DNA of 64,000 nt from Leptothermofonsia sichuanensis E412 (lineage in GTDB: Bacteria > Cyanobacteriota > Cyanobacteriia > Leptolyngbyales > Leptolyngbyaceae): contig NZ_CP072600.1 of the NCBI RefSeq assembly GCF_019891175.1, positions 5,704,001-5,768,000 on the forward strand, written 5' to 3'. Shown here piece after piece: positions 35,602-46,720 of the stretch. The position numbers and the translations under genes are program-made. How positions within the stretch are numbered: position 1 is the stretch's first letter; the number at the start of each line of letters is the position of its first letter. The notes below the pieces were generated by a model that saw nothing but the letters and a program-made list of their open reading frames with translations, was not told the origin of the DNA and searched no databases.

Positions 35602-37476
35602 CTACACTGCGAGAGCATCATGAATGGTTTTGTTGTAGATAATCCGTCCCGGTGTTGTGCGGATGTACTGGGAAATCACATTGCCTTCCGCGTCTTCCCG
35701 TACCCGACGGAACTTATAGAGCTTGGTGACAGTACCATCCTCGGCCCGGTGCTCCTCCAAAACTTCGGTATCCGGTTCATCGGTTTCAACCACACCCTCA
35801 AACCGCACCCAGACATAGGCATGGAGATCCACTTCCTGTTGCTCGTAGGCAATGATGGCATCGCTCAGATTAGCGAAGTAAGTCCCTGCTCCTTTGCTGG
35901 CACTTGGATTTTCTGCGGTCAGATAGTAGCACCCCAAAACCATATCCTGACTGGGAGTAATAATCGGACGCCCGGTTGCGGGAGACAGAATATTATTAGA
36001 GGCCAGCATCAACAACCGTGCTTCTGCCTGGGCTTCCAGGGAAAGGGGAACGTGCACTGCCATCTGGTCACCGTCAAAGTCTGCGTTAAATGCAGGACAA
36101 ACCAGCGGATGGAGTTGAATCGCCCGTCCTTCCACCAGAATCGGTTCAAATGCCTGAATCCCCAGACGGTGCAGGGTGGGTGCCCGGTTCAGCATGACCG
36201 GATGCCCATCAATGACTTCCTCCAACACATCCCATACTGTTGGGTCATTACGCTGAATCAGCTTTTTCGCCGCCTTGATGTTATTCACCAGCCCCTGGCG
36301 AATCAAGCGATGAATCACGAACGGTTGGAACAGCTCGATCGCCATTTCCCGCGGCAATCCGCACTGGTGAATCTTTAGTTTTGGACCAACCACAATTACA
36401 GAACGACCAGAATAGTCCACCCGCTTACCCAACAGGTTTTGACGGAAACGCCCCTGTTTACCCTCGATGATGTCCGATAGGGACTTGAGGGGACGGTTAT
36501 TAGCCCCCACAACGGTGCGACCACGCCGTCCGTTATCAATCAGAGCATCAACGGCTTCCTGAAGCATCCGCTTCTCATTGCGGACGATAATTTCAGGAGC
36601 CAGAATCTCCTGTAACCGTGCCAGGCGGTTATTGCGGTTAATCACCCGGCGATACAAATCATTCAAGTCAGAGGTGGCAAACCGCCCCCCGTCCAACTGC
36701 ACCATTGGGCGCAGATCAGGCGGGATGACCGGAATCACTGAAAGTACCATCCAGTCAGGCTGCGACCCTGTAGCAATGAAGTTGTCAATCACTCGCAGAC
36801 GCTTGATCAGCTTTGCCCGCTTCTGCCCTTTAGAAGTCGCAATCTCTTCCCGCAGTTGTTCGGCTTCCTTCTCCAGATCAATATCCTGGAGCAGGCGTTG
36901 TAAAGCCTCTGCGCCAATCCCGACTTCCACTCCAGTCAGTTTGGAATCTTCACTGTAGAGTTCGTCTTCAATTTCAATCCACTGGTCTTCCGTCAGCAGT
37001 TGCTTATAGGTTAGATTCTCAGCATTGCCTGGATTCAGCACCACATAGGCGTTAAAATAAACAATCTGCTCCACATCCCGCAGTGCCATGTCCAGCAGAA
37101 TTGCCATGTAACTGGGGATACCCTTGAGGTACCAGACATGGGCAACAGGGGCAGCCAGTTTGATATACCCCATGCGGTGCCGCCGCACCCGGGACTCCGT
37201 GACTTCAACTCCGCAACGCTCACAAACAATACCCCGGTGTCGCACCCGCTTATACTTGCCACAGTGGCATTCCCAGTCCTTTGCCGGACCAAAAATCCGT
37301 TCGCAGAACAGCCCATCCATCTCCGGCTTCAATGTCCGGTAGTTAATGGTTTCCGGCTTCGTCACCTCACCAACTACCTGCCCATTCGGCAGAGTACGCT
37401 CTCCCCACTGGCGAATTCGTTCGGGAGACGCCAGACCAATCTTGACATAGTCGAACCGCTGCTCTAGCTTTGGCAT
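35602..37476 (-). CDS. rpoC1: RNA polymerase subunit gamma (N-terminal beta-prime piece, RpoC1)
   Basis: 624 residues, the usual cyanobacterial length. Zinc ribbon C70-x-C72-x12-C85-x2-C88 near the start, and the catalytic magnesium motif [10 protein letters not shown] near 464 binding the active-site metal. Also R-P-P-D-L-R-P-M-V-type region near 250 (here [16 protein letters not shown]). Start M-P-K-L-E-Q-R-F at 37476. It lies 122 bp after rpoB and 95 bp before rpoC2 on the same strand. Confidence 0.98.
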   Translation of the reverse strand: MPKLEQRFDYVKIGLASPERIRQWGERTLPNGQVVGEVTKPETINYRTLKPEMDGLFCERIFGPAKDWECHCGKYKRVRHRGIVCERCGVEVTESRVRRHRMGYIKLAAPVAHVWYLKGIPSYMAILLDMALRDVEQIVYFNAYVVLNPGNAENLTYKQLLTEDQWIEIEDELYSEDSKLTGVEVGIGAEALQRLLQDIDLEKEAEQLREEIATSKGQKRAKLIKRLRVIDNFIATGSQPDWMVLSVIPVIPPDLRPMVQLDGGRFATSDLNDLYRRVINRNNRLARLQEILAPEIIVRNEKRMLQEAVDALIDNGRRGRTVVGANNRPLKSLSDIIEGKQGRFRQNLLGKRVDYSGRSVIVVGPKLKIHQCGLPREMAIELFQPFVIHRLIRQGLVNNIKAAKKLIQRNDPTVWDVLEEVIDGHPVMLNRAPTLHRLGIQAFEPILVEGRAIQLHPLVCPAFNADFDGDQMAVHVPLSLEAQAEARLLMLASNNILSPATGRPIITPSQDMVLGCYYLTAENPSASKGAGTYFANLSDAIIAYEQQEVDLHAYVWVRFEGVVETDEPDTEVLEEHRAEDGTVTKLYKFRRVREDAEGNVISQYIRTTPGRIIYNKTIHDALAV

Positions 37477-37598
37477 CGCTTCTACTTCCTTTTGCGTTAG
37501 GGCGGAAAAATCAGGCAGAGTATCGGGGGCAGGGCATCGGAGGCAGGGTCAAGATTTCAACCAATCTGCCCTCTACCCCATACCCTTTACCCCGTACC

Positions 37599-40500
37599 CT
37601 ATTCGTCGCTTTCGTCCATCTCGTCTCTGGAAATGGACTCATAGGTGGGTCTTGAGGGAGCACGTCGGCTGCTGACATCCGCCATTAGATCCACTTCCGT
37701 ATCACGGCTGGTGCCATCTTCGCGGGTATCTAGCTTGTGAACCGCCACATCCAGACAGAGGGACTGAAGTTCGCGCATGAGTACCTTGAAAGACTCTGGT
37801 GTTCCAGGTCTGGGAATTGCCTTCCCCTTGACGATCGCGTTTAATGCTTCGTTTCGACCCTGCATGTCATCGGACTTCACCGTCAGTAACTCTTGCAGCG
37901 TGTAAGCTGCACCAAAGGCTTCCAGTGCCCACACCTCCATCTCTCCAAAACGCTGACCGCCCTGTTGGGCTTTACCGCCCAGGGGTTGCTGCGTCACCAG
38001 AGAGTAAGGACCCGTGGAACGGGCATGAATCTTGTCATCAACCAGGTGAACCAGCTTCAGCATATAGGCTTTACCGACGGTCACAGGGCGATCAAAAGGT
38101 TCACCCGTCCGACCATCAAACACCTGAATCTTGCCAGGATTTTGCTCATTAAACAGCCAATCTCCCCGGGCTCCATTGGTCGCTTCCAGGGTTTCCTCGC
38201 GAGCTTCCTTCAGCTTGCCATGCACGGTTTCACGGGACTTTTCCTCCCCGTGCATTTCGTCAAATGGAATCACCTTAAAGCGGACACCCAGATTTTCGGC
38301 TGCCCATGCCAGCAGGCATTCATAGACCTGTCCTACATTCATCCGGGATGGTACCCCCAGTGGGTTCAACACAATGTCCACCGGAGAACCATCGGGCAGA
38401 TAGGGCATGTCTTCAATCGGCAAAATGCGGGAGATAATCCCCTTGTTACCGTGTCGTCCTGCCATTTTGTCGCCCACCTGAATCTTCCGCTTCTGAGCCA
38501 CATAAACACGGACGACCATATTGGCACCCGGCGGCAATTCATCCCCCTGTTCGCGGGTGAAAACTCGCACGTCCACAACCCGCCCTTTCTCACCGTTGGG
38601 AACGCGCAGGGAGTTATCGCGCACATCCCGTGCCTTTTCACCGAAAATGGCACGCAGCAGCTTTTCTTCCGGGGGTTGATCCGACTCCCCTTTAGGAGTG
38701 ACCTTACCCACCAGAATGTCACCGGCTTCAACCCAGGCTCCAATCCGAATAATGCCAGTTTCATCGAGCTGACGCAGGGCATCTTCACCAACGTTGGGAA
38801 TTTCGCGGGTGATTTCCTCAGGACCCAGCTTGGTCTGACGGGCTTCAATCTCGTATTTTTCAACGTGGATGGACGTATAAACATCGTCATACACCAGGCG
38901 TTCACTGATGAGAATCGCATCCTCGTAGTTGTAACCTTCCCAGGGCATGTAAGCTACGACAATATTTTGCCCCAGTGCCAGTTCGCCCTGCTCCGTTGCC
39001 GAACCATCCGCCAGGATCTGTCCAGCCGCCACCTTATCACCTGTAAACACGATGGGTCGCTGGTTCAAACAGGTGTCCTGGTTAGACCGCTGATACTTTT
39101 GCAACTGGTATTCAATCTCGCGCCCATTGGTATCCCGCACCCGAATCCGGTCGGCTGACACAAAGGTGACTTCCCCATCGGTACGACTCACAATCACCAT
39201 GCCGGAGTCACGCGCTGCCTGGGCTTCCAGGCCAGTCCCCACCAGCGGACGTTCTGGACGTAAGAGGGGAACAGCCTGTCGCTGCATGTTGGAACCCATG
39301 AGGGCACGGTTCGCGTCATCGTGTTCCAGGAATGGGATCAGGGATGTGGCAACCGAAATGATCTGCACGGGGGAGACGGCGACATAGTCCACCTCGCTGG
39401 GGGTGGTGGTGGTAAAGTCCTGACGGTAGCGCACAGGCACCTGCTCACCCAGAATCCGTCCTTCTTCGTCCATTGGGATGTCCCCCGGAGCGACGCGCAG
39501 ATCATCTTCCTCATCAGCCGTCATATAGACCGGAGGAATGTCTTTGCGCACACGCCCATTTTCAACCTTATAGAAGGGCGTCTCAATGAAACCATAGGCA
39601 TTGACGCGAGCATGGGTGGCCAGCGAACCAATCAGACCCGCATTAGGACCTTCAGGGGTTTCAATTGGGCAAATCCGCCCGTAGTGAGAAGGGTGAATAT
39701 CCCGCACGGCAAACCCCGCCCGTTCCCGCGTCAAACCACCGGGACCGAGGGCACTGAGACGACGCTTGTGGGTCAATTCTGCCAGCGGGTTGGTCTGATC
39801 CATGAACTGGGAGAGCTGAGAGGAGCCAAAAAACTCCTTGATGGCAGCAACCAGGGGTTTGGGGTTGACCAGGGAAGCGGGGGTTAAAGAATCGGCATCA
39901 GAAACCGTCATCCGTTCCCGAATAATCCGCTCCAGTCGGTTTAAGCCAACCCGCACCTGGTTTTGCAGCAATTCACCCACTGAGCGGACTCGACGGTTGC
40001 CCAGGTGGTCAATATCGTCGATATTGCCAATGTCAAATTCGAGGTTAATCAGATAGTCGATCGCCGCCAGAATGTCCTGGGGAGTCAGTACCCGCACGCC
40101 CTCAGGTACGTTCAACCGCAGCTTCCGGTTGAGCTTATAGCGACCAACCTTACCGAGGTCATACCGTTTGGGATCGAAGAAGCGAGAATCCAGCAACTGT
40201 TGGCCACCGGAAACGGTGGGAGGTTCCCCAGGGCGTAACTTGCGGTAAAGCTCCATCAGGGCTTCTTCTTCACCAAACTGCCCTTCCTTCTCAATCGTTT
40301 TCTGGAAGTATTCTGGGTGGCGGAGGGCATCAAAGATCTCACCATCGCTCAAACCCAATGCCTTCAAAAGAACCTGAGCCGACAGCTTACGGGTTTTGTC
40401 GATGCGAACCCAGACCAGATCATTCTTGTCCGTTTCAAATTTAAGCCATGCGCCCCGGTTGGGGATCAGACTAGCGTTGTAGGTACGCCGCCCATTTTTG

Positions 40501-40919
40501 TCCGTTTCTGACTTGTAATACACGCCAGGGCTGCGGACAATCTGGTTGACAATGACGCGCTCGGCTCCATTGATGATGAATGTTCCGCGATCGGTCATTA
40601 ATGGCAAATCACCAATAAAAACTTCCTGCTCCTTAATTTCGCCCGTCTCTTTATTGACCAGGCGAGTGGGAACATACATCTGCACGGCATAGGTGCTATC
40701 TCGCCGCTTGGCTTCATCCACGTCATACTTGGGACGTTTCAACTTAAAATCCTTGCCGAGGAAGTGAAGCTCCAGCTTGCCGGTGTAGTCTGTAATCGGC
40801 GAAAAGCTATCAAGTTCCTCAATCAGCCCCTCTTCAAGAAACCAACGGAAGCTTGCCCGCTGAATCTCGACCAGGTCTGGTAAAGTAAAGGCGGGTGTAT
40901 TGTAAGTCTGCTCAGTCAT
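37599..40919 (-). CDS. rpoB: RNA polymerase subunit beta
   Basis: 1106 residues, normal for cyanobacteria. Conserved blocks: rifampicin-pocket region [16 protein letters not shown] near 375, [10 protein letters not shown] near 425, G-Y-N-Y-E-D-A-I-L near 660, [10 protein letters not shown] near 815 and the C-terminal clamp [12 protein letters not shown] near 1015. In the rifampicin pocket the family's usual R-R-L/I-S follows ([12 protein letters not shown]). ATG 40919 follows a clear ggaga ribosome-binding site and a good promoter at 40960-40988. Confidence 0.99.
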   Translation of the reverse strand: MTEQTYNTPAFTLPDLVEIQRASFRWFLEEGLIEELDSFSPITDYTGKLELHFLGKDFKLKRPKYDVDEAKRRDSTYAVQMYVPTRLVNKETGEIKEQEVFIGDLPLMTDRGTFIINGAERVIVNQIVRSPGVYYKSETDKNGRRTYNASLIPNRGAWLKFETDKNDLVWVRIDKTRKLSAQVLLKALGLSDGEIFDALRHPEYFQKTIEKEGQFGEEEALMELYRKLRPGEPPTVSGGQQLLDSRFFDPKRYDLGKVGRYKLNRKLRLNVPEGVRVLTPQDILAAIDYLINLEFDIGNIDDIDHLGNRRVRSVGELLQNQVRVGLNRLERIIRERMTVSDADSLTPASLVNPKPLVAAIKEFFGSSQLSQFMDQTNPLAELTHKRRLSALGPGGLTRERAGFAVRDIHPSHYGRICPIETPEGPNAGLIGSLATHARVNAYGFIETPFYKVENGRVRKDIPPVYMTADEEDDLRVAPGDIPMDEEGRILGEQVPVRYRQDFTTTTPSEVDYVAVSPVQIISVATSLIPFLEHDDANRALMGSNMQRQAVPLLRPERPLVGTGLEAQAARDSGMVIVSRTDGEVTFVSADRIRVRDTNGREIEYQLQKYQRSNQDTCLNQRPIVFTGDKVAAGQILADGSATEQGELALGQNIVVAYMPWEGYNYEDAILISERLVYDDVYTSIHVEKYEIEARQTKLGPEEITREIPNVGEDALRQLDETGIIRIGAWVEAGDILVGKVTPKGESDQPPEEKLLRAIFGEKARDVRDNSLRVPNGEKGRVVDVRVFTREQGDELPPGANMVVRVYVAQKRKIQVGDKMAGRHGNKGIISRILPIEDMPYLPDGSPVDIVLNPLGVPSRMNVGQVYECLLAWAAENLGVRFKVIPFDEMHGEEKSRETVHGKLKEAREETLEATNGARGDWLFNEQNPGKIQVFDGRTGEPFDRPVTVGKAYMLKLVHLVDDKIHARSTGPYSLVTQQPLGGKAQQGGQRFGEMEVWALEAFGAAYTLQELLTVKSDDMQGRNEALNAIVKGKAIPRPGTPESFKVLMRELQSLCLDVAVHKLDTREDGTSRDTEVDLMADVSSRRAPSRPTYESISRDEMDESDE

Positions 40920-40959
40920 GCGTCTCCTTCGGAAGGTTCACGCCCAGCGCGAATCCCAG

Positions 40960-40988
40960 ATTTTACAGAGTTTGTACCAATAAGTCAA
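40960..40988 (-). promoter_or_regulatory. rpoB operon promoter
   Basis: On the minus strand TTGACT (40988-40983), exactly 17 bp, then TAAAAT (40965-40960): a good sigma-70-type -35/-10 pair. The predicted start lies about 30 nt before the rpoB ATG, leaving a short leader with gaaggagacgc just before the ATG. Confidence 0.75.
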
Positions 40989-41326
40989 TACAAAATTCCT
41001 GGATTCCAATGGGAACCCAAGTTGCGTTTTATTCAGTTAATCAAGGGGTTGACGGTTCAGGGTAAGCTCCAATCATTGACTTTGCGATTTGTGGTGGGTT
41101 AGCAGATAACCCTGGAAGTGAGTCTAAAGATAAAGCAAATTAGACAAGCTTCAGCCAAAATTTTTAGGCAAATTAATCTTCAACGAAAAGCTTTGGCGGA
41201 ATTAAGGATGCATTTTTCTAGGATTAAGGCGAATCAGGTTTAAGCGTGTGCTCATCTGTAAAGATACTCCCATCCATTATGACGTAAGAATTCTTAATTC
41301 GATGCCATCTAGCAAAATTTTTGGGT
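40989..41326. other. Intergenic region between tatD and rpoB
   Basis: 338 bp, AT-rich, without an ORF I trust. It separates rpoB from the tatD stop on the same strand, so it should hold the tatD-side transcription end and possibly extra rpoB control sequences. I see no strong hairpin with a T-run. Confidence 0.5.
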
Positions 41327-42163
41327 TCAGTCAACAGTACTACAGGTTAATGATGACAGAGGCGACTCCAGTGCTTGAATAGAGGGAAGGTTGAACAGCG
41401 TGCAGGCGTTTCGTGTCGTTTGTTCAGCCAGCTCTTCCAGGGGGATATCCCGCAGCCGGGCAACCTGTTGAGCAACATACTGCACGTAGGATGGCTCATT
41501 CCGCCGTTCGCCCCGCTTAGGAACAGGTGACAGAAATGGGCAGTCTGTTTCAATCAACAGGCGATCGCTCGGCACCATTTTGGCTGATTCCTGCACCTGG
41601 GTGGCACTTTTAAACGTCACGATGCCGCTGAAACTGATGTAAAATCCCAGTTCCAGAAACCACCTGGTTTCTTCTGGAGTGCCACTCCAGCAGTGCATGA
41701 CACCAGCAACAGGTCCCTGTTGCTGCCAGATAGAGCGTAACCATTCCGCCATTGGAGCCGCTGCGTCGCGGCAGTGAATGATCACGGGTAACCTCAGTTG
41801 GCGAGCAATGGCCAACTGGGACTCGAATGCCTGCCTTTGCTGCTCGTGGTTGCTGGCTTTGAAAAAGTCCAGCCCCGTCTCACCAATGGCCACCACCCGT
41901 TGATCGGATTGTGCCAGTCGCAAAATTTCCTGAGGCGACTCTGCCGTCCACCGCTCTTCCACATCCAGGGGATGCAGCCCGACTGCAAAAGACAATTCCG
42001 GGTAGCGATCCGCGATCGCCCGAATCCCGGCAAATTCAGCAGGCTCCACGCAGGAATGGACAAGGCGCACTACTCCGGCTTTACGCCAGCGAAATGCCAC
42101 CTCATCCAGATCTGCCTGGAAGGTATCAAGGTTGATATGAACGTGGGTATCAATCAACTGCAT
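41327..42163 (-). CDS. tatD: TatD family metal-dependent DNase/hydrolase
   Basis: 278 residues. TIM-barrel hydrolase with the family's metal ligands: H7 and H9 (D-T-H-V-H), E95 (G-E-T-G-L-D-F), H130 (I-I-H-C-R), H157 (M-H-C-W-S-G) and D207 (E-T-D-C-P-F-L). Homologues are 3'-5' exonucleases and deoxyribonucleases involved in DNA repair or turnover. The C-terminal last about 15 residues extend past the usual end. It lies downstream of rpsT on the same strand (68-bp gap) and upstream of rpoB; rpsT-tatD-rpoB is an order I recall from other cyanobacteria. Confidence 0.93.
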   Translation of the reverse strand: MQLIDTHVHINLDTFQADLDEVAFRWRKAGVVRLVHSCVEPAEFAGIRAIADRYPELSFAVGLHPLDVEERWTAESPQEILRLAQSDQRVVAIGETGLDFFKASNHEQQRQAFESQLAIARQLRLPVIIHCRDAAAPMAEWLRSIWQQQGPVAGVMHCWSGTPEETRWFLELGFYISFSGIVTFKSATQVQESAKMVPSDRLLIETDCPFLSPVPKRGERRNEPSYVQYVAQQVARLRDIPLEELAEQTTRNACTLFNLPSIQALESPLSSLTCSTVD

Positions 42164-42231
42164 GGGATCGGGGGGCGACGGGTTAAAAGCCAGGGATGGA
42201 AGTTGGGGCCAACAACCTGAAACCTTACACC

Positions 42232-42537
42232 CTAAGAAGCCACCGATTGAGAAGCTTCATGCTGTTTCAACGCCCGAGCCAGACGAGACTTTTTGCGCGC
42301 GCCCGTATTGGGGTGGAGCGCCCCACGTTTGACTGCCTTGTCAATCTTGCTGTAGGCAGACGCCATACTCTGTTGCACTTCTTGCATCAGCTCAGGGCTG
42401 GGGTCGGCAGCATAGTTGTTAACGGCCGTAAAGCATTTCTTCATCAGGGTCTTGACCGCTGATTTGTAACTCTTGTTCCTTAGACGATTGCGCTCAGCAA
42501 TCTGAACCCGCTTGATGGCAGACTTAATATTAGCCAC
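42232..42537 (-). CDS. rpsT: 30S ribosomal protein S20
   Basis: 101 residues. [21 protein letters not shown] at the start and [16 protein letters not shown] at the end are diagnostic. It binds 16S rRNA in the small-subunit body. Length fits cyanobacterial S20, which carries a slightly longer tail. Upstream (42538-42640) an AT-rich stretch with tagtatgat about 85 bp before the start may carry its promoter. Confidence 0.97.
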   Translation of the reverse strand: MANIKSAIKRVQIAERNRLRNKSYKSAVKTLMKKCFTAVNNYAADPSPELMQEVQQSMASAYSKIDKAVKRGALHPNTGARKKSRLARALKQHEASQSVAS

Positions 42538-42767
42538 AGTAAATCCTGAAGACTCTATCGATTGAACTCTGATCTATTGAACTCTGTTGGACAGACATCC
42601 ATCATACTAGATAAATTAATATAGCATCTCCTAAAAGTGATTCGTGATCCCCTGAAATTACAGGTTAAGCTAGAGTAACGAGTACAGGTGCATCGACATC
42701 ATCCTGTCGAAATCGTTAAAATCTGTTCTCGACCGGGCAACTCCTTAAGACTGGCATTCCTAATTCC

Positions 42768-44069
42768 ATGTTGCGAATTATTACTCAGCGATCTGAGGCG
42801 CGAATCGAACTGCTACGGATCTGTGAGCGCACCCATGACGATCAGGTCGTCCACAAGGAGGCAACGGTGCGGGAGGTGCTTCAAACTGTGAAGCGCCAGG
42901 GAGACAAGGCATTATTGCATTACACTTCAGAATTTGATCGGGTTGATCTGGCGCTTGAACATTTGCGTGTCAGTGGTTCAGAACTGGATGCGGCCTATCA
43001 GCAGGTTCCCAAGGATCTGTTGAATGCGATTCAGTTTGCCTGCCGCCAAATTGAGGCGTTCCATCGGCAACGGGTTCCCAAGAGCTGGGTTCATTTTGGG
43101 GAAGACGAGGTTGTCCTGGGTAAACGGTATACACCTGTGGATCGGGCGGGTCTTTATGTTCCTGGTGGGCAGGCATCCTACCCCAGTACGGTGCTGATGA
43201 ATGCCGTTCCGGCAAAAGTAGCAGGAGTGCCTCGCATTGTGATGGTGACACCACCGGGAGGGGAAGCGGGTATCAATCCGGCGGTGCTGGTGGCGGCTCA
43301 AGAGGCAGGAATCCAGGAAATTTATCGGGTGGGTGGGGCACAGGCGATCGCGGCGCTTGCCTACGGGACAGAGACCATCCCAAAGGTGGATGTGATTACA
43401 GGACCTGGCAACATCTACGTCACCCTGGCCAAGAAACTGGTCTTTGGGACAGTGGGGATCGACTCCCTGGCAGGTCCCTCTGAAGTCCTGATCATTGCGG
43501 ACAAAACCGCCAATCCTGCTTTTGTTGCAGCAGATATGCTGGCCCAGGCAGAGCACGATCAGTTGGCAGCCGCCATTTTGTTGACGGATGACTCGGTACT
43601 GGCACGAAAAGTGGTGGAAGAGGTGGAACGCCAGTTAGTGGACCACCCCCGTCGGCTGCTGACAGAAAAGGCGATCGCCCACTATGGGCTGGTTGTCGTG
43701 GTTGAATCCCTTGAGGTTGCTGCCGAACTGTCGAATGATTTTGCTCCAGAGCACCTGGAACTGGAAATTGAAGATCCCTGGGCACTCCTGGAAAAAATTC
43801 GCCATGCTGGAGCTATTTTCCTGGGACGCTCCACGCCAGAAGCCGTAGGCGATTACCTGGCTGGACCTAACCACACCCTGCCAACCTCCGGGGCTGCTCG
43901 CTATGCTTCTGCCTTGAGCGTTGAAACATTTTTGAAGCATTCCAGCCTGATTCAATATTCTCCGACGGCCTTGCAGAAAGTGGCTGGGGCGATCGATGTG
44001 CTTGCCAGGGCAGAGGGTCTTCATTCCCACGCTGAATCGGTTCGGTTAAGGGTTGAGCGCGATGATTGA
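42768..44069 (+). CDS. hisD: Histidinol dehydrogenase
   Basis: 433 residues. Catalyses the last two steps of histidine synthesis, histidinol to histidine, with NAD and zinc. Conserved: [16 protein letters not shown] near 125, T-G-P-G-N-I-Y-V near 210, [11 protein letters not shown] near 240, A-Q-A-E-H-D near 262 (zinc Gln/His), N-D-F-A-P-E-H-L near 325 (catalytic Glu/His) and [14 protein letters not shown] near 366. Single, divergent from rpsT. Full length; ATG 42768. Confidence 0.98.
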   Translation: MLRIITQRSEARIELLRICERTHDDQVVHKEATVREVLQTVKRQGDKALLHYTSEFDRVDLALEHLRVSGSELDAAYQQVPKDLLNAIQFACRQIEAFHRQRVPKSWVHFGEDEVVLGKRYTPVDRAGLYVPGGQASYPSTVLMNAVPAKVAGVPRIVMVTPPGGEAGINPAVLVAAQEAGIQEIYRVGGAQAIAALAYGTETIPKVDVITGPGNIYVTLAKKLVFGTVGIDSLAGPSEVLIIADKTANPAFVAADMLAQAEHDQLAAAILLTDDSVLARKVVEEVERQLVDHPRRLLTEKAIAHYGLVVVVESLEVAAELSNDFAPEHLELEIEDPWALLEKIRHAGAIFLGRSTPEAVGDYLAGPNHTLPTSGAARYASALSVETFLKHSSLIQYSPTALQKVAGAIDVLARAEGLHSHAESVRLRVERDD

Positions 44070-44088
44070 AGCTAGAACACCAGTACAG

Positions 44089-44150
44089 AAATCGGATTTC
44101 TTCTACCAGATACCCAGATTTCGTTGAATTTCTCACCAGAAATCCGATTT
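44089..44150 (+). terminator. hisD terminator hairpin
   Basis: AAATCGGATTTCT (44089-44101) and AGAAATCCGATTT (44138-44150) are perfect 13-bp complements with a 36-nt loop, and TTTTTT follows immediately. It starts 19 bp after the hisD stop. The stem shares ATCGGA with the hairpin at 12934. Confidence 0.7.
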
Positions 44151-44339
44151 TTTGGAATTTTGAACCGATGCTCTAGAAGTTAATCCCCTGTTAATCTTCA
44201 GGTTGGAGATAGGGAAGTTCCAGTCACTGATCTGACAGGTCCTACTCTAACCTCTACCACCTGACCCCTGGTTCCTGCTGTGAGCGTGGTGTCGTCCTGT
44301 GCTCTATCGCCAGGGTTATTGCCATCATAAAGCCTTTGC

Positions 44340-44444
44340 TATAGCAGTCCTAAAAGCAGTCCTAAAGCAGTTGTGAGAGTGAGAGGTTTTGTGAGAAAGC
44401 ATTCCTGGGGAATCCTTTCTCACAATCCAGATAGGAACGCTATG
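44340..44444. mobile_element. MITE-like palindromic element family 3, copy 2
   Basis: Reversed, diverged copy of 31357-31447. Ends TATAGCAGTCCTA and (reverse) CATAGCGTTCCTA. A perfect inner 11-bp stem TTGTGAGAAAG...CTTTCTCACAA lies at about 44389-44425. It ends about 30 bp before the first gene of the HerA/NurA operon and so occupies that operon's presumed promoter region. The rest of 44151-44339 holds nothing recognisable. Confidence 0.75.
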
Positions 44445-44474
44445 TTATGACCCAGGGATGTTCTGGATAAAGCT

Positions 44475-45209
44475 TTGTTTAAGCAGAGGCTGTTACTTTT
44501 AGCCTGTTCTCAGCGTAAGCGGTTGGATGCAGGACTGATGCCAGCGATCGATCGCTACGATGGTCCTGCCTTTCGATTACTGCGCCGATTTCTAAAGCAG
44601 GGTGCTGTTCAACCACCTGTAGTAAAAATTATTTCTGCAGAGTATGGCTTAATCTCCCTCGACTATCCATTGCCTTATTACGATCGCCGAATGACAAAAG
44701 AGCGAGCAAAAGTTCTTCAACCGGGAATCATTGCTGAGTTAAAGACCACTTTAAGTTACAAAACTTACACAAATCTTTTAATTTGGTTAGGACGAGATTA
44801 TTTTGAGGCAATCTATGGCTATGAGGCTATTATTCCGGACACATTGAACGTCCAGATTGCTCTGGGTGGAACAGGCAGAAAGTTGTCTATCTTGCATGAC
44901 TGGCTTTATGGGGATTCGTCCAATTTACGCAATGATCCAAATTTTGCATCCACTGGAGGCAAAGTTCGCATTCGAGGGGTTGAAGTGAATTTAACATCAG
45001 AACAAGTGCTTGATCTTGCAAGACGGGCGATCGTCGCAGGTGAGCGGGGAGTAAGCCGGTATCAATCCTGGTATGTACCCATCGATGATCAGCGAGTTGC
45101 CCCTAAATGGTTGGTGAGTCAAATTACGGGGTTACCTGTCAGCAGTTTTGTGACGGATGAAGCCCGAAGAGTCCTGGCTAAATTAGGAATCCTGGTAAAA
45201 CGTGTATGA
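44475..45209 (+). CDS. DUF6884 / YaaA-like protein, first gene of HerA-NurA operon
   Basis: 244 residues with a TTG start at 44475; a TGA at 44448 bounds the frame and no in-frame ATG precedes. The N-terminal about 140 residues match the DUF6884/YaaA-like superfamily: L-L-L-A-C-S-Q-R-K-R at the start (C11-S-x-R-K) and I-I-S-A-E-Y-G-L-I near 55, followed by P-Y-Y-D-R-R-M. Members include DNA-binding YaaA and proteins of 7-deazaguanine pathways. The C-terminal 100 residues hold a helical region with repeated V-L-D-L-A-R-R-A and R-R-V-L-A-K-L-G, possibly DNA-binding. It overlaps the NurA gene by 4 bp (ATGA). Likely works with the three genes after it; its precise role is unknown. Confidence 0.75.
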   Translation: MFKQRLLLLACSQRKRLDAGLMPAIDRYDGPAFRLLRRFLKQGAVQPPVVKIISAEYGLISLDYPLPYYDRRMTKERAKVLQPGIIAELKTTLSYKTYTNLLIWLGRDYFEAIYGYEAIIPDTLNVQIALGGTGRKLSILHDWLYGDSSNLRNDPNFASTGGKVRIRGVEVNLTSEQVLDLARRAIVAGERGVSRYQSWYVPIDDQRVAPKWLVSQITGLPVSSFVTDEARRVLAKLGILVKRV

Positions 45210-46708
45210 ACCAGCAGAATGGGCAAAAGCGCCGCTTCACAGAAGAGGGAATTCGTCAGGAAATCCAACAGCAACCTCATCTGTTTGCAAAGCTGGCTGA
45301 AAATGCTCTGACTGTTGCTGAGAGCCTGCGGAATAACTACTTCAAAAATACGGCTCAATTCGTAAAGGCTTTGCGACTGGCAATCCATCAATTTGAAGCA
45401 GGAGAACGCACCGATCCAATTCTCAAAATTGAAGCCGTAAAAGATATAAGCTGGTCAGATGTTAAAGATGAAGTTGTTACGTTTATTGATGGGGGGGTGG
45501 GGCAAGTACAGATTTCCAGCCAGATTCCTATTCTTTTGAGAGTTGGCTCTTACTCCGTAAAAACAGGAGAGCGCCAACTGGCCAAACGGGAGGAGTTTGG
45601 ATATTACCCAATTATTTTGGGCGACTTAGAAGGAGGTAGTAAAGACCGAAAAGATTTTACGGACATTGTTAGAATCACAGCAGAGCTATTAGGGGGCTTA
45701 TCGGCGTTAGAACGCACGCCAGATCTCAAATTGCTGATGTTTCATGGTCCCCTAGTGTACACAGTCTGGCATTACATGGGGCACACTCCTTTTACTGAAA
45801 AAGATATCGATCTCTTTCTCAACCAGTATGCAGAGAATCCCCAACTGGCTCAGCAATTGAAAGAAGACTTCCTGGAAGAAGCAAAAATAGACATCTATCC
45901 CAAAATGGCTCCGGATCGATCCGATGAGTGGATCAGGCAAAGAGTCTTTGAGCCATTAGCCTGGATGTCATTTTTGTTGCGAGAACTGATCAAAAGAGCA
46001 AAGATACGTTCTCCCAGTCCCATGATTGTTGGTGTTGTGGAAAGGAGCACCATTTTTCGAGAGTTCAGCGAAACGATCTTACTTGAGCGCGTTTTTCAAG
46101 GACTTCGAAGAAAGAATAAAGAGGATTACTTTAATCGTATTTATGGCTGGTCTGATTTAAGCTCTCCACGTGCCCTCTTGGAAAAATTGGGCTATACCGA
46201 CACCCTGTTACTTGCGATGCTCCTCCAGCCAGGGCAGTTTTCTGAATCGTGGGTCATTAACAAATATGGAGGATTCAGCAGAAGTGAAATATCTTTGCCT
46301 GGAGAATCTTTCTTCAGCGTAGCTAACTGGAATTGCCTCAGACCCGATAACACGATGGGATTTCCCAGAGTTCGTGGTTTGTATGTTCATGTTTCTGATA
46401 CAACGGATCCTTTGCGGGTTGAAGTATTTGATGAATTGGCAACGGATCAACACATTCAAGACATTACTCAGCGAGTCTATCTTTATGCTCGACTTTTGCC
46501 GGGTTATGGATTCCCAGTGGGGTTAGATATTGTTGATAAGTATGCTCATGTGCCGAACTGGATGACGGATGCATACAGCAAAATTATTAAATATCAATTG
46601 AGCAGTAGCTTACAACGTGGGGAAATTAATGATGCAGAAATGCGTCAAATTTTGATTCAAGCAATCTATATGACAAAGCGAGACTGGTTGTTCCGTCCCC
46701 AATATTAG
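45206..46708 (+). CDS. NurA-domain nuclease
   Basis: 500 residues. The NurA fold is suggested by V-T-F-I-D95-G-G (metal-binding Asp), F-H-G-P-L-V-Y near 178, G-V-V-E-R-S near 274 and the family's terminal region G-Y-G-F-P-V-G-L-D-I-V-D-K-Y-A-H-V near 432-448. NurA is a 5'-3' exonuclease and single-strand endonuclease that works with the hexameric HerA ATPase to resect DNA ends in archaea. In bacteria NurA-HerA pairs are mostly found in accessory or defence loci. The insertion between the first two motifs is longer than in archaeal NurA (about 340 residues). Starts inside the stop of the DUF6884 gene; HerA follows after 12 bp. Confidence 0.83.
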   Translation: MNQQNGQKRRFTEEGIRQEIQQQPHLFAKLAENALTVAESLRNNYFKNTAQFVKALRLAIHQFEAGERTDPILKIEAVKDISWSDVKDEVVTFIDGGVGQVQISSQIPILLRVGSYSVKTGERQLAKREEFGYYPIILGDLEGGSKDRKDFTDIVRITAELLGGLSALERTPDLKLLMFHGPLVYTVWHYMGHTPFTEKDIDLFLNQYAENPQLAQQLKEDFLEEAKIDIYPKMAPDRSDEWIRQRVFEPLAWMSFLLRELIKRAKIRSPSPMIVGVVERSTIFREFSETILLERVFQGLRRKNKEDYFNRIYGWSDLSSPRALLEKLGYTDTLLLAMLLQPGQFSESWVINKYGGFSRSEISLPGESFFSVANWNCLRPDNTMGFPRVRGLYVHVSDTTDPLRVEVFDELATDQHIQDITQRVYLYARLLPGYGFPVGLDIVDKYAHVPNWMTDAYSKIIKYQLSSSLQRGEINDAEMRQILIQAIYMTKRDWLFRPQY

Positions 46709-46720
46709 CGGAGAAAACAT

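Noticed and set aside
35551-36378. 275-residue open frame opposite rpoC1
   Set aside because: Shadow of rpoC1; no recognisable motif and composition rich in His, Gln and Arg, as expected of antisense reading.
37893-39158. 421-residue open frame on the plus strand opposite rpoB
   Set aside because: It is antisense to a highly conserved gene, has no domain pattern, and reads as a typical codon-bias shadow of a GC-rich gene.
40989-41326. Possible ribosomal-protein-type leader or riboswitch upstream of rpoB
   Set aside because: A good promoter at 40960-40988 places the start only about 30 nt before rpoB, so this region is probably outside the transcript. I could not fold a known riboswitch.
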